Shown here: positions 1 through 12,620 of the stretch, piece by piece | Numbering within the stretch: position 1 is the first letter of the stretch | Layout of the letters: every line of letters starts with the position of its first letter | NCBI RefSeq assembly: GCF_036324505.1 | Contig: NC_086362.1 | Location: 12,583,043 to 12,647,042, forward strand | Direction of reading: 5' to 3' | Source of the DNA: Eleginops maclovinus | Lineage: Eukaryota; Chordata; Actinopteri; Perciformes; Eleginopidae | Length of the DNA: 64,000 nt | Notes under the pieces: model-generated | Database searches by the model: none | What the model was told of the DNA's origin: nothing | What the model saw: only the letters and a program-made list of their open reading frames with translations | Position numbers and translations under genes: made by a program

Positions 1-817
1 TTCAGCATCATATCAGTATTCAGTGTCTCTACTGGGACATGTCTCCATGCTTTAATGTTCAGAAAGCTCTTTATGTTTCTCATACTGCCTGTGCTGCAGC
101 ACCTCTTTTCACCCTCTGTCTGAAACCAGAGCCCAGTCTGCTCTGATTGGTCAGCTGGCCGGCTCTGTTATGATTGGTCCCACCCCTAGACTTGAGTGTA
201 TGTGTTCAGTTTTACAGCAGCTACAATCTATTAGTAAGGAAAGTGGGAAAACAAGTTTTAAAACATCCATAGAAACTTTCCAAATTCCTGCAGCAGCTGT
301 ATCCTCTCTGTGTTCCATATTACTGGACCTTTGCCATAAACATATTCAGTTATTTATTTATTTATTTACTGGTGCCAATATGCTTTTTGCAGGAGGCCCA
401 CTCATTGAAGTTAGCTTGATTTGAGCTGTTGTTTATAAACTCTGAAGTCTTTTATTTGGAAGCTGAACAATCTTCTATTTGATTGCTGAAAAAAAACCCA
501 TATTTTGCAGCCTTTGTTTTGCAAAAGCAGTTGACATAAGTTTATTTTTGAGTGTGGCTGGTTGAGCTAAACTTAAATTTCCACCCTGGCATCTGAAATC
601 ACCCTAAACTGACTTTAATCACGATTTTAAATCGCTTAAACTGTGATTCGTTACCAAACACCTGCAAAATGAGCGACATGATTCCATCAGCCTCAGTTGA
701 AATACTTTTTTGTAATATATAGTAAACATGGTTTACGTTATAAAATGTTACAAGCTGTATTTTGTGTTGTTTAAAGTCGCCTAACAACCACTTCTTTATT
801 TCCACTTCCTGCTACAG
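1..817. other. Intron sequence upstream of the first visible trappc14 exon
   Basis: No exon of trappc14 or of another gene is recognisable here. The segment ending at the acceptor AG (816-817) is most simply an intron of trappc14. It is AT-rich with short TTTA runs near 350 and no clear repeat. Confidence 0.5.
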
Positions 818-3800
818 CCACCAATCAGCTGAGGTCACCGTGGCTTCGTTCTACCGGATAGACAGCGGGTCGTCGCGTTTACCCAGCATGCTCAGCGCCC
901 TTGAGGAACAGAACTTCCTGTTCCAGCTGCAGCTACAAGACACAGCAGAGGAGGACTCCAGTGAGGTGAGAATATGATGGAGGCAGCTTCTTCTTGTTCA
1001 ACTTTAAAATGTTTTACAATGATCATCTCAGAAAGCTTGATATGGATAATGAAGTCATTTGTCAATCTCTTTATATTGAAGGTAACAAAAGAAAATACTT
1101 TATACTCAATTTTTTTTACATCTAAGACACTTACTATACATTCATCTTATATTTTACTTTGGTAAATACATGTTTAAACACATTTTGAAACAGCAAGAAT
1201 CCTGTCCGTACATTAGTCGTTATAACCATTGTAATTTCTAGAACTGAGAAGTGTTTTTTTAATCCGCCAAACCACAAGAACAAATACAAAAATAAAAGAG
1301 CTTCGCACAAGGAAATAGTCCCTCTAGTTTAGGGAGTATTTTCAGTGGCGGATTAATCAACATTTTTGCTCTAATGAGAACTTTTGGCAGCAGGACTTTG
1401 TGTAAGTCAAAAATAAACTACAGTGTGTGTTCATACTAATGCAGACACATGTCCACATGTGCAACAGTGTGGCTCATTGATGTGTTTTTAATATGTTTAT
1501 TGTATGTGATTCTCCAGGGTCTGGAAGTCCCGCTTGTGGCTGTGTTACAATGGTACACTCCGTCGCTGCCTTTAACCAGGTAACTGTTTGTCTTAGTTCA
1601 ACATTTACTGAGCGCCACTGGGCAGATTGTTTTACAGTGAAAACGATGTTTAGAAGGTTTGAAGAGAGAGTTCTGATTGTTTGAAGTTGGGTTATAAGAG
1701 GTACACGTCAATAGGCAATGGGAGCACGGTGCATTTTGGTGCATCACTGCCATCTTTGGAGGATAGCGTCTATAGCCGTCCAAACCTTTTTTTTGGGCCG
1801 CATACAGAAAAAACATAAGGAGGTCTGGGCCCCTCTCGAGAGGTGATGTCATGCCCCATAAGTATACAGTGGGGCAAAAAAGTATTTAGTCAGCCACCAA
1901 TTGTGCAAGTTCTCCCATTTGAAAAGATGAGAGAGGCCTGTAATTTTTATTATAGGTATACCTCAACTATGAGAGACAGAATGAGAAAAAAAATCCAGGA
2001 AATCACATTGTAGGATTTTTAATGAATTAATTTTCAAATGATTGTGGAAAATAAGTATTTGGTCAATGACAAAAGTTCATCTCAATACTTTGTTATATAC
2101 CCTTTGTTGGCAATGACAGAGGTCAAACGTTTTCTGTAAGTCTTCACAAGGTTTCCACACACTGTTGCTGGTATTTTGGCCCATTCCTCCATGCAGATCT
2201 CCTCTAAAGCAGTGATGTTTTGGGGCTGTCGCTGGGCAACACAGACTTTCAACTCCCTCCAAAGATTTTCTATGGGGTTGAGATCTGGAGACTGGATAGG
2301 CCACTCCAGGACCTTGAAATGCTTCTTACGAAGCCACTCCTTCGTTGCCCTGGCGGTGTGTTTGGGATCATTGTCATGCTGAAAGACCCAGCCACGCTTC
2401 ATCTTCAGTGCCCTTGCTGATGGAAGGAGGTTTTCACTCAAAATCTCACGATACATGGCCCCATTCATTCTTTCCTTTACACGGATCAGTCGTCCTGGTT
2501 CCTTCGCAGCAAAACAGCCCCAAAGCATGATGTTTCCACCCCCATGCTTCACAGTAGGTATGGTGTTCTTTGGATGCAACTCTGCATTCTTTCTCCTCCA
2601 AACACGACAAGTTGAGTTTTTACCAAAAAGTTCTATTTTGGTTTCATCTGACCATATGACATTCTCCCAATCCTCTTCTGGATCATCCAAATGCCCTCTA
2701 GCAAACTTCAGACAGGCCTGGACATGTACTGGCTTAAGCAGGGGGACACGTCTGGAACTGCAGGATTTAAGTCCCTGGCGGCGTAGTGTGTTACTGATGG
2801 TAGCCTCTGTTACTTTGGTCCCAGCTCTCTGCAGGTCATTCACTAGGTCCCCCCGTGTGGTTCTGGGATTTTTGCTCACCGTTCTTGTGATCATTTTGAC
2901 CCCACGGGGTGAGATCTTGCGTGGAGCCCCAGATCGAGGGAGATTAGCAGTGGTCTTGTATGTCTTCCATTTTCTAATAATTGCTCCCACAGTTGATTTC
3001 TTCACACCAAGCTGCTTACCTATTGCAGATTCAGTTTTCCCAGCCTGGTGCAGGTCTACAATTTTGTCTCTGGTCTCCTTTGACAGCTCTTTGGTCTTGG
3101 CCATAGTGGAGTTTGGAGTATGACTGTTTGAGGTTGTGGACAGGTGTCTTTTATACTGGTAACGAGTTCAAAAAGGTGCCATTAATACAGGTAACGAGTG
3201 GAGGACAGAGGAGCCTCTTAAAGAAGAAGTTACAGGTCTGTGAGAGCCAGAAATCTTGCTTGTTTGTAGGTGACCAAATACTTATTTTACCGAGGAATTT
3301 ACCAATGAATTCATTAAAAATCCTACAATGTGATTTCCTGGATTGTTTTTCTCATTCTGTCTCTCATAGTTGAGGTATACCTATGATGAAAATTACAGGC
3401 CTCTCTCATCTTTTTAAATGGGAGAACTTGCACAATTGGTGGCTGACTAAATACTTTTTTGCCCCACTGTAAGTTAGCAAAATCAATCAAATGTAGGTCA
3501 ATTATGCTTGATAATTGAATGTGTTTTGAGAAAACAAACAGCCCAGCTTTTCAAAGGTTTTCATTTATTTTGTTACATAAAGTGCTTGCAGCACATTCCT
3601 CTAAACATGAGCGTCAAGTTCGTTGTAATAAAGAGAAATATGAAGGGTCTATTTCAATGTTGTTAAGCAAATAAGTTATTGTGCTTTTTCTAAATCTACT
3701 TAGATTTGTTAGAATATTGTTCCAACTTTAAATGACTGAATTTATTTGATCAAGTGGACTTATTAACAGATGAATAGTATTGTGTAATATATGTTAAGAT

Positions 3801-6800
3801 ATATATTTAAGAAATACAATAAAGGTAAAGAGCATACTTTTTGAATCTGCTGAGGGCCAATTGAAAATGGACAACGGGCCGCAGTTGGCCCCTGGACCGT
3901 AGTTTGGACTCCCCTGGTCTATTAAAACAGCAGCAGTCAATATACAGTATATCAGCGTTTCCCGGTCATCTGTCAGTGGTTTGCATCCAAAATGAATAAA
4001 GTGTGCCCAAATTATAAATGCCCTCACAAAGACAAGCTCTGCGCAGAAACAGAGGAGCGTTATCTGAATAAAACGTGAATCAATGACATCTGTCCGTATG
4101 AATTAAGAGAAGAGCGGGCCGATCACTGTTACTGCTGTCGGTCCTCTCTGGCTTTAGTGTGCATTTAAGGTGATTAAATATTCAGAGGCCTATGTCAGGT
4201 TTACATACAGATCAACAGGTTTAATGACGTCATCTGGGCAGGGGTGATAAAGCTAATGTTGTGCTAACAACATGCATAATGAATCTCCCAGTATATGAAC
4301 GCATACTGCCTTATGTCCTGTTTTGAATCACATTCCTGTGATGGAAACTTCTGAAGCAATGGAGAGCAACAAGGTAGAGCTGGAACGTTGATGGCAAACA
4401 CTGAAGGTTTATTATGAAGTTAATGGCCGGAGAACTGACAAGACATTTGCTGCAGCCACAAGTTGACACAGCGGTTGCCCGACCAATTCTGAAGAGCTCT
4501 TTTACAGTCCGATGTTTAACCAGTTCAGAGTGTATAATCAACATTCCTCATCAGAGAGACCAGACAAATATGGAGCCTGAATCTAACTACAGCTGTCATA
4601 CATTGGAAAAAAATGTGCGCCAGGGAAGCTACGTTCCAGATAAGAAGGGCTTCCAGACGTCCCTGAACAATAAACTATCTCAGGTCAGCTTGTGCTCGGT
4701 CATAGACTGGCATCAACAAAGCGCCCAAACTGCCACTCCTTAAAGGAGATTACAGCAACCCCAAGGCCGAAAAACTATGCCATGGGAATAGAGACAGAGG
4801 AAGGAGAAAATTATGAACTGTGTCAAAGGTTAACTACCTAAGCCTAAAATTCCCTAACAATTCCCAGTGTAGTGTTTGTGTTCCTGTGGTTCAGCAGATG
4901 GCTGCCATCCAACACAATTGATCAGAATCAGAATACCTTTATTTGTCCCACAGAGGGAAAATTTACAATAACGTCATTCCCAATGTTCTCTACATCTCCC
5001 TGTTAATGTAAAAGTATAAAATGTCATCCAATGTTCTTTTTTTGTTTTTTTCATCGGTCATAGGAGTGGCTGCCACAGCCAGTGACATAACAGAGCCTAC
5101 CCACCATGTTTAAAAGGTTTAAAGAGGAAAAGTTACGGACGATGACGTCACATTACCATTACCTTTTGTATCTCGCAGAACAAAGGGGTTGCTGGTGTAT
5201 CGCAGACTCAATCGGCTGGTTTATTTGTGTGACTGGTTAGTTTGGGTTCACCAAATCTCCCCGATAAATGCAGCGGCAAACAGAAACTTCTACATTCTGC
5301 ATACCAAAATTAACGTTTTTATCAATAGACTCTGGTGACTTCAGCCAGGGAATCGTTTTGGAAATGCTCATTTTGGGCAGAATGGGCTTTCTCTAGTAGC
5401 AGGTTTTAGTACCTTCTACAACCTAACTTAAAAATATCCAAGTTGTCATTGATTTCATGGACATGTCAAATCATGAAAATTGGGAAAAGGGGGTTTTCAC
5501 CCAAGTCAAAAAGCCTAACATAAAAACGTTTGTCTGTTGAAGGACATTAAAATATGAGTTTGCTTTCTCTCCAGATACATCTCTAGTTGTTACTCGTTGC
5601 CTAGCATCCGCTTGGATCGTCCTCGGCTGGTGATGACAGCTTCCTGTCCCAGGGCTGTCCGGCCTCTGGAGCACTTCTGGGTCAAATACACCCTGCTCAA
5701 CAACCTGCAGGACTTCCTGGCTGTCCGTCTGATCTGGAATGCTGATGGTGAGTAGCAGATCTTACTGTCACACAGGACAATCTTGACTCCTCCAACCCGA
5801 AGGCCTGTCACACCTGGCTTAGTGCTGCCTCAGGTTAGTGACACACCTCTGTTTGCACCTGGACACCACACCTTAAGTCGATGTTTGGTTAGTTGCTTTA
5901 GTTTTCAAATTGTCATAGAAATACAACCCTTTATTAATTACTGACTGACATGTAGACATGCGTCCGACAGCGTCTGTGTTTCCACCAGCTCAGAGACTTT
6001 TCATTCACTCAACAGTAGGTAAAGTAATGTGACATCATCAATGGCAAGTCTTCCATCTTTAGAGGATACTAGCGACCGCAACCTGTAAACTTAGCCTCTA
6101 CAGCGAGAGGAGTAGCTATAACTTAGTCACTTGAAATGTTTTAAACATGGTCAGTAGGGGTATGTGGGGTATGATGTATAACAAATATCTTGTTAGCCTC
6201 CATTGGCATCCAACGAAATTCAAAAAACCATCGACTTGGAATTGAGGGAACCTGCAAGTGCTAAAATGCTAACTCATTTCCGGGTGAAGGACTCATTCCT
6301 GCATTTAAGTGTCCTTTTTAAAATCAATCTTGTAGCCAGTGCAGATCATTCATAATGCTGGTTGTGCAATAATCCCAGGCATGTTACATGCATGTTAACT
6401 GAAGAGCGTCAGGCTGTTCACATGAGTGTAAAGTGAGACGTCCTGATCCTGCTGTGATCAACGTCCAGATGTGTAATCTGGAAAAAATGTGTTGCACCCT
6501 TTGGGATGTGTTTGTTGGGTGTGTCGGGGTTAGAGCCAGCTATGATGAAATCTGTACCGTGTTCAAACGGGTCTAATGTACGTTGGTGCAGTACGGTTGT
6601 GTTAGTGCGCTCATATCTGAGTGACAGGGTTTTATTATCAGACGCAGTGCATTTGCTTATCTACAGAATTGATAAAAAGTGAAATCAAATTGTTTTTTTT
6701 AAACGAAAATACAAATATGACAAATAGCAATTAAGTACCAAACTTGAGTATTTAAAACGCTTGATACAAAGTCTAAAGCAAACTTTCCGTGAGTCATCAA

Positions 6801-9800
6801 GTTATAATTATATCAATTTGATTATTTGTCCCTCCTCTCATCAGCAGATCGCGGAGGCCAGCAGCACCATGGTGGGGGGGCGGTGGTGTGCCAGTCCCCC
6901 CTGAACAACCTGGGTCAGTGCAGGAAGGGCTCCACCCTCTCCTTCACCGTGGCCTTCCAGATCCTCAGGACCGGACTCTTCGAGGTACTTCATGTTTCTG
7001 CTCACACATTATGTAGGTCATTCAGTGAGATCGTCAGCAACATATTATTTAGTTGCTGAAATAATTTTCCGTTGTTGAGCGCCTGTGCCTGCAATGCAGT
7101 GGCCGGGCTAAGTAATCAAATACAGTGTGATTCCATGCTAGTGGGTGACGGTATGTAGCGCAATCACGACCTTGTTATTTAAAGGTCCTGTATTATGCAA
7201 AATCCACTTTTTCATGTACCTACATAAATATGTGTCCCCTCTGTGTTAAGAGACTCTGAAAGTTTCAGGATTAAAGATTCTCTCTCTTTGTGTCCTGATC
7301 CATCTATATATAAAAGGCTGTCTGAAAATCAGATGATAAGATTTTGGCCACTTTGTGATGTCACAATGTTTTTTGGGTTGTGCAATGATTAGCCGATAAC
7401 CAATCAAGGTAACCCCCGCCCACCTTATCACCTGAATCTCCTCCTAGAGCACTATTTTGCTGTTTGAAACTAATCATCTCTCAGAGGGGCGTGGCCAGCA
7501 GCAGCTAATTAGCATTTAAAGCTACAGACACTGAACAGGGCTGAAACAGAGGGGTTTATGGGATGCTACAATGATCTGTTTGGTCTTTGAGATACAGGTT
7601 CTGTATATATCTGAGACCTGGAATATACTGTTGCAAAACAGTATGATAGGGGACCTTTAAAACAGTAGAATTAATTGATGAGCAGGAGAGGTTGCAGTGC
7701 AATGGGTAAATATTTGAAACGAAAAAATGCAGACTCTTGAACTGGGTCTGGAACCAAATTGTAACCCAGATGAAGAGTTTAGGAAGAGTAGTTGTCCAAA
7801 GAGAGAAAAACTTTGAGGAAATACAGTGAAAGTTATTTTTTCATTTGGATTTACTTTCATCTGAGATCCAATTGCACCACTCCATTATGCTCGGTGATTG
7901 GGAAAAAGCTATCCCACAATGCCATGGTCCCAAGCCAGGTTAAACATCATCCCAAAACAAAACAGACGTCACTTCCAAACAACAACACAGACTATTCTGT
8001 TTGCCTGCGTAAACAAATTAAGAAACAGGCAACTTCTTCTGAAATAAGGAGAATATCAGCTTTGTGTTCATCTAAAAAGGCCCAGCTATCACACTGACTG
8101 ACATCTACTCATTGAGAGACTTTTCATTAAACCTCATTGTATACGCTGTATCAGGCTACCATGTGTCAGTTTGTACAGCGGGTCCATAAAGGCTGTAAAA
8201 CACTGAGCTAATTGATACAATCAGCAGTGACGTCAAAGTGCTTTCCCCTACTTCCTGCCTTCTCCTCAGCTGAGCCAGCACATGAAGCTGAAGCTCCAGT
8301 TCACGGCCTCGGTGTCCACTCCTCCGGTGGAGCCTCGCTCTCCGTCATCATCCAGCCCGGCGGTCCGAGAGCTGCTGGAGCGACAGAGCCTGGGCCGCTC
8401 TCAGAGCTTCTCACACCAGCAACCCTCCAGAGCGCACCACGTCAGGTACGGACTGGTATAAGGAGTCCTTTTCAAACTGTCGTCTTACTCTTTGTTATAG
8501 TGTAATTCAGCCGTACCTTTCATACCGTAACATAATATAAGCAGGTACTTTCCCAGCTACTCTCAAAGAAATGGTTTCCCTTCAGAAACGCTTCTTAAGG
8601 ATTTCTACAAGAATCACAGTCTAGTTGCCAGGATAGTGAACCCGGAGATGTTGAGTCCCCCAAACTTTTATGTGAGAGATGAATGTATAGTAGGGGTCCC
8701 CAGCACATTGAAACTGCTGGATGCTATGTTGGGCAATTAGCACAATTAGTTATGTTGTGTGAATTAAAATGCATGGGGTTATAGCCTGTGTGGACAGTAG
8801 TTTAAAGCATGTCTGATTAAGAAGATTTTGGGGATGTTTTGGGGGTTTTTGAGGATGCTAATCCATTCCTGACCTGGCAACTTCGTCAGAAGAAATAATT
8901 TAATTTAATTGTAACAGAAAAAGGCGACATTTCTACTCTTGGTGGGCTGATTTGGATTAATTCTGGGGTGATTACTTAGTTAGGTTAGATACTACTCACG
9001 AGGATAAAATCAGCCCACGAGAGTCAAATAATGGCCACTTTGAGATAAAAACTGCAATTCTTTATCCTGACAATGTTAGAAATGGAGTCAGTATCCTCAA
9101 TCACCCCCAAAAACCAGTTCAAAATTGTCCAAATTAGCCGTTTTTTAAACTATTGTCCCCACAGGTTATAATGGTAATAATGCTTATTTAAAAAGAGTCT
9201 TCACATGAGACCGAAGGGTTTTTCTCCTCTTACTGCACTTATTATCGTTTGTTATCTGTTATGTTTGTGCATTTTTAAATTGTACAAAATCATTAAACCA
9301 TCACAGAGTCGGGTTGAAGCAACATGCCACATTCAACGTCTTTCTTTAAGTCTAGAAATTGTATTTGTCAATCAAAATTGTTTTTACTCAAGTAAAGGAT
9401 CCTCTTTCATCACACATAACGCAGGAAGTAAATGCCACTTCCAGACGGACCTACACACTCCTGTCTGTCACCATGTGCCTGATTCTCTCTGTTCTGCAGG
9501 TCAGGCAGTGTGATGGTGCAGCGGACCATCACCCCTCCTGTAGGACCTCCGATGGGGAGGGGTCTGTACCTGCCCCCTGAAAACAGTACCTTCTCACTGG
9601 GAAAAATAGCCAAGAGAGAGTGTAAGGTCCTGGTGATGGAACCAATGCAAGACACACACTGCAGGTAAGAAAACCGCTCTAAAGAGGCCCTGTTCTGCTT
9701 TTTGGGGTCTTCCCCTTGGACTCCATTGGACTCCTTTGTTTACTTCCATAACATGATGACATCACTATGTAACGATGGCGCTTCTAAAGGCTGGCGCTCC

Positions 9801-11997
9801 AACCAATTGTAAGTGACGCAAGAAAAAAATAAAGCTCACAGTAGAAGCACAAAATACAAATATGGACCTGAAGATGAGCAGAATATGTCCTCTTTAATGC
9901 TCTCCCAGTGTGTTTAACGATGTGGGCTATTTAAATTCACTTTCACTTTGATCTAAATGTGATGTAACAGCAGTTATGTTTTTACATTTACATTTTTCTG
10001 GATCAAAATACATGAAATATGTTTTTGGCACTCTGGGTGTAACGCGTTACAAAAGTAACGGAGTTAGAGTAATGTATTACTTTTTGCTGTAACGCAGGAA
10101 TATAACGCATTACTTCTGAAATGTGGGTAATATAATACCTGTTACAATTCTCAGTAACGCAGTTACAACACATTTTAACCCGAAATGATGTGGTGTTTTG
10201 TTTCTAAGAATTCACAAACATCACGAGACATTTTGACACCAGAGAAATAATTGTGCCGGTAGAATAGTAACTCAGTAAGCCTGTTTACTATTGGTTAAGA
10301 GGGCTGCACAAACAGATTCGTGATTGAGAGCTGCGGGCTCGGATACAAGAAAGGAGAAAGACAGCAGAGCGCGCAGGCCAAAGAAACAGAAGGTCACTTT
10401 CTCTGGTCTGCCTCTTGAACCCTGAGAAGTTCAGAGACTTGTGGCAGAGTGTTGAAGATCTGCAGCCTCCGTTCTCTGTGGAATCGCCAGCTTTTAGAAA
10501 GCTTGTCAGCCAAATCCCCGTTAACACACCAATGACAAGGTGAGCTAACGCTGCCATAGAGACTCGTTCATATACAGCAGGTCACAGGGCCGTGCAGAGG
10601 CTCCACTAACATGTTGTTAATAACACAGAGAGATGTAATGTTACCGGTGTCACATATTATTCAGCCCACTTAAACGGAGCATGAGTTTAATTTCTAGCTC
10701 TTTTCCTAATGTTCAGCATGTTCTTCCAGATAGATAGATAGCTTTAATTAATGAGCTGCAACAAACTACATGTTAGCATTTAAAGCCATACTTTTGCGGT
10801 TATTTTGGTGAAAGTAACTCAAAGTAAAGCAAAAGTAGTGTAACGCATTACATTTCAGAGACAGTAATAATGTAATGTAACTTATTACTTTAAAAAGACA
10901 GTAATAAGTAATATGTACTGTATTACATTTTGGAAGTAACTTGCTCATCACTGACACTGACATATAAAGAAATGCAATAATGGTTACATTCATGTTATGT
11001 TAGGATCTCGATTTTGGGTATAGAACTGCAATGCATTTAAATGTAATGTATAACTACACTCGTATCACAATAACATTTAGATAAACTAAATCACTTTTTC
11101 CATTATCGCTTAATACCCTGGTTTCTATAAATGGGAAGATTTCTTCTGTTGCTCGAACTTTGGCTGATTTATGATGACAGGGTTTGGTTAAACTCAGAGG
11201 AAAGTATTGTGAAATTTCTAAGGAATCATATTTCTCTAATGTTGGAACATGTTCAGTTACTGGCAGAGGTCAGTGTGAGTCAGTGTGACCATGAACAGAC
11301 AGTTCCCTTGTTGAGGATTTTCACGAGGATCCCGTCAGCATTAGCATTAGCTCTTCTTCTGAGATCCACACACACACAACAACTCAGCTCATGTAATTAA
11401 CATCCAGGATACGTCCATGTCTAAATAACTTTGCTTTGTTTATTCATCTGTCTTTTAGACACCTTAAATAGGCCATTGCATATAAATATTATGTATTGCT
11501 ATTTTCTACATGACATCCACATTACACTGTTATTATAACCCCTATTCAACCCTATTACACTGTTATGACACCCGTATTGCTCCATTATTACACCATGTTA
11601 CACCATGTCACACTTTTATTGCAACCATTTATGGAAACAGCCTATCAAATGACTTTATCCCGAAGGATACAGAAACCATTCAAGGGTTCAATTAAAAATG
11701 TAATTTAAATAGGGTATTAAAAAATAAATAATACAATTTAAGAAAATAAAAAACACTCTACTTTCACCCCTTTTATTTAAGAGTATGTATACACATTGAC
11801 GCAGCTCTATTGTACAAACAGATCTTAACTTTGATCTAATAAGGGGGTGGCTTTCCCATTAAGGTTTAAGCTATATTTATTTATATTTATAAAGGCATCT
11901 GCTCCAAAGATTTAAAAAGTACACTAATACCAGGATTACTCCTCTGTTTGGAAACACTTTTTCAATGTGATTCTTCACTCTGCTCCTCCTCAGATGA
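818..11997 (+). CDS. trappc14: TRAPPC14 (C7orf43/MAP11), 3' part of the gene, seven coding exons
   Basis: TRAPPC14 is a vertebrate subunit of the TRAPPII tethering complex, which acts in vesicle traffic and in bringing Rabin8 to preciliary vesicles (family knowledge). Coding exons read from the sequence are 818-965, 1518-1579, 5575-5747, 6845-6984, 8270-8445, 9500-9664 and 11994-11997. All have AG/GT borders and matching phases. The translation follows the human protein block by block: HQSAEV and [10 protein letters not shown]; then [21 protein letters not shown] and [16 protein letters not shown]; then [12 protein letters not shown] and [23 protein letters not shown] and [14 protein letters not shown]; and finally [10 protein letters not shown]. 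The first exon starts inside a codon, so the amino-terminal exons lie to the left of this window. The end is odd: the last exon supplies only the final base of an Arg codon and TGA, while reading through the donor at 9665 gives Arg and TAA, so the protein is the same. The 1518-5575 intron carries an antisense Tc1 element. Identity is very likely; the last exon is less certain. Confidence 0.93.
1867..3469 (-). mobile_element. Full-length Tc1-like DNA transposon
   Basis: The element starts CAGTGGGGCAAAAAAGTA and ends with the inverse, flanked by the TA dinucleotide on both sides (1865-1866 and 3470-3471), which is the Tc1/mariner target duplication. The inverted repeats are long, about 200 bp, with only scattered mismatches. 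The inner TATTTGGTC block recurs at 2054-2064 and around 3270, suggesting the IR/DR type of terminal repeat. It lies antisense in a trappc14 intron and interrupts an older hAT-like repeat. Very similar ends and an open transposase frame point to a young insertion. Confidence 0.95.
2082..3104 (-). CDS. Tc1-like transposase, DD34E, open along its full length
   Basis: The frame encodes 340 residues, the usual length for Tc1-family transposases of the Sleeping Beauty type. The first about 110 residues hold two helix-turn-helix DNA-binding parts ([18 protein letters not shown], then a block from [15 protein letters not shown]) joined by the basic GRPR-like linker RSGAPRK. The catalytic core shows the three acidic residues: Asp in [13 protein letters not shown], Asp in [11 protein letters not shown], and Glu in [11 protein letters not shown], with 34 residues between the last two. 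The glycine-rich segment [11 protein letters not shown] is present. No stop or frameshift is seen. The enzyme would cut and paste the surrounding element at TA sites. Whether every residue is functional cannot be told from the sequence. Confidence 0.95.
   Translation of the reverse strand: MAKTKELSKETRDKIVDLHQAGKTESAIGKQLGVKKSTVGAIIRKWKTYKTTANLPRSGAPRKISPRGVKMITRTVSKNPRTTRGDLVNDLQRAGTKVTEATISNTLRRQGLKSCSSRRVPLLKPVHVQACLKFARGHLDDPEEDWENVIWSDETKIELFGKNSTCRVWRRKNAELHPKNTIPTVKHGGGNIMLWGCFAAKEPGRLIRVKERMNGAMYREILSENLLPSARALKMKRGWVFQHDNDPKHTARATKEWLRKKHFKVLEWPIQSPDLNPIENLWRELKVCVAQRQPQNITALEEICMEEWAKIPATVCGNLVKTYRKRLTSVIANKGYITKY
4921..4995 (-). repeat. Retroposon 3'-tail-like repeat
   Basis: The stretch GATCAGAATCAGAATACC, then TTTATTTGTCCCACAGAGG, resembles the widespread teleost LINE/SINE tail, read here in reverse. 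Only the tail is present. The rest of the intron from 3925 to 5574 shows no other recognisable feature. Confidence 0.5.
7178..7660. repeat. MITE-like repeat with GGACCTTTAA termini
   Basis: The left end reads TTTAAAGGTCCTGTATTATGC and the right end GATAGGGGACCTTTAA, an inverted pair of about 10 bp enclosing about 460 bp. This is a familiar teleost nonautonomous DNA-transposon type, containing the CACTTTGTGATGTCACAATG-like core. It sits in the trappc14 intron after exon 6845-6984. Superfamily not assigned. Confidence 0.6.
8775..9178. repeat. MITE-like inverted-repeat element in a trappc14 intron
   Basis: GGTTATAGCCTGTGTGGACAG at about 8779 is matched in reverse by CTATTGTCCCCACAGGTTAT at about 9151, with further inverted similarity inward. 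Just upstream (8630-8740) is a block, GTATAGTAGGGGTCCCCAGC, that is shared with a repeat at 24499. Boundaries are approximate and nesting is likely. Confidence 0.45.
9679..9896. repeat. Short MITE with TAAAGAGG termini
   Basis: The left end TAAAGAGGCCCTGTTCTGCT is mirrored by the right end AGCAGAATATGTCCTCTTTA. The enclosed region has the GTTTACTTCC and AAAAAATAAAGCTCAC stretches common to this teleost MITE. It lies directly after the donor of exon 9500-9664. Confidence 0.6.
10029..10953. repeat. hAT-like nonautonomous element rich in TAACG/TTAC motifs
   Basis: The left end (CACTCTGGGTGTAACGCGTT) and right end (AAGTAACTTGCTCATCACTG) resemble the CAGTG-ended teleost hAT MITE whose termini are full of TAACG and GTAATG motifs. 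No clear target duplication was found and the ends are diverged. The centre (10260-10740) is unrelated in composition, with a short AGAT run near 10730. Confidence 0.5.
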
Positions 11998-12620
11998 CCC
12001 AGGGAGCAACATTTTTACTGCAGACACACAAAAGGGTTCAACACTCTGTCAAAGCCGACTCTGAAGGAGACATGACGTGGATGGAGTGATGGACGGAAGA
12101 GCAGAAAGGGGGGTGGTGAAGGTGATGGAGTGATGCTGCTGGCCTTAGAAGAAAAAGAAACCCCCGTGGAGCCGCAACCGTTCTTCATTTCATTGGTTTA
12201 TCATTTCAATTTCTTCTGGTTTTTACATTTCCTTCAAGCTATCATTCCATTTTACTCATTGGGTTATCCTATCTCTGTGAATTCTGTTAATATTTATACT
12301 TAATAGTACACAACCTTGATCGTTTTTTCATGGCAGCTGTTTTTTTCTTGTAGGATCTAATCAGGAAACCCACCATTTCCTGCTTTTGTCAGGTCTGGGA
12401 GCACAAACAATGCTGAACAGTAGTCTCTTTTATAAATAACAGTCTACCTTTTGTGAAATACACTGATTGCCATAACACACAGAGAATGTGAGATTGCTTT
12501 CTTTTGGACTTGGTGGATTTAGTAAAAAAGCCAACAAAGTCAGCTGGACTTTGGTTGGAAAAATCCTAACGGGACAGGTTGACCAAGCCAACTGTTTAAT
12601 AAAATGTATGTACCGTGTCG
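11998..12620 (+). other. trappc14: Probable trappc14 3' UTR with poly(A) signal
   Basis: The acceptor before 11994 has a good pyrimidine tract and is followed at once by the stop codon. The sequence after it has no convincing open frame. AATAAA occurs at 12598-12603, a plausible cleavage signal giving a UTR of about 600 nt. Another AATAAA at 14481-14486 could serve a longer transcript. Without transcript data the true end cannot be chosen. Confidence 0.5.

Larger units (their letters stand above)
1775..3916. mobile_element. Old hAT-like nonautonomous element, split by a Tc1 insertion
   Basis: The left piece (1775-1866) begins GCCGTCCAAACC and has a GGGCCGCATACAGAAAAA-type stretch. The right piece (3472-3916) ends with GGGCCGCAGTTGGCCCC and GTAGTTTGGACTCCCCTG. 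The outer ends are imperfect inverted repeats around GTCCAAAC. Flanks are GTCTATA (1768-1774) and GTCTATTA (3917-3924), a decayed 8-bp target duplication as expected for hAT elements. The family assignment rests on recognising the terminal motifs and is moderate. Confidence 0.55.

Noticed and set aside
2455..3123. 222-residue open frame on the plus strand
   Set aside because: It is the antisense of the transposase gene; the minus-strand frame has the complete DD34E motif set.
4414..4743. 109-residue open frame inside a trappc14 intron
   Set aside because: No motif or splice sites recognised; length is within chance for this sequence.
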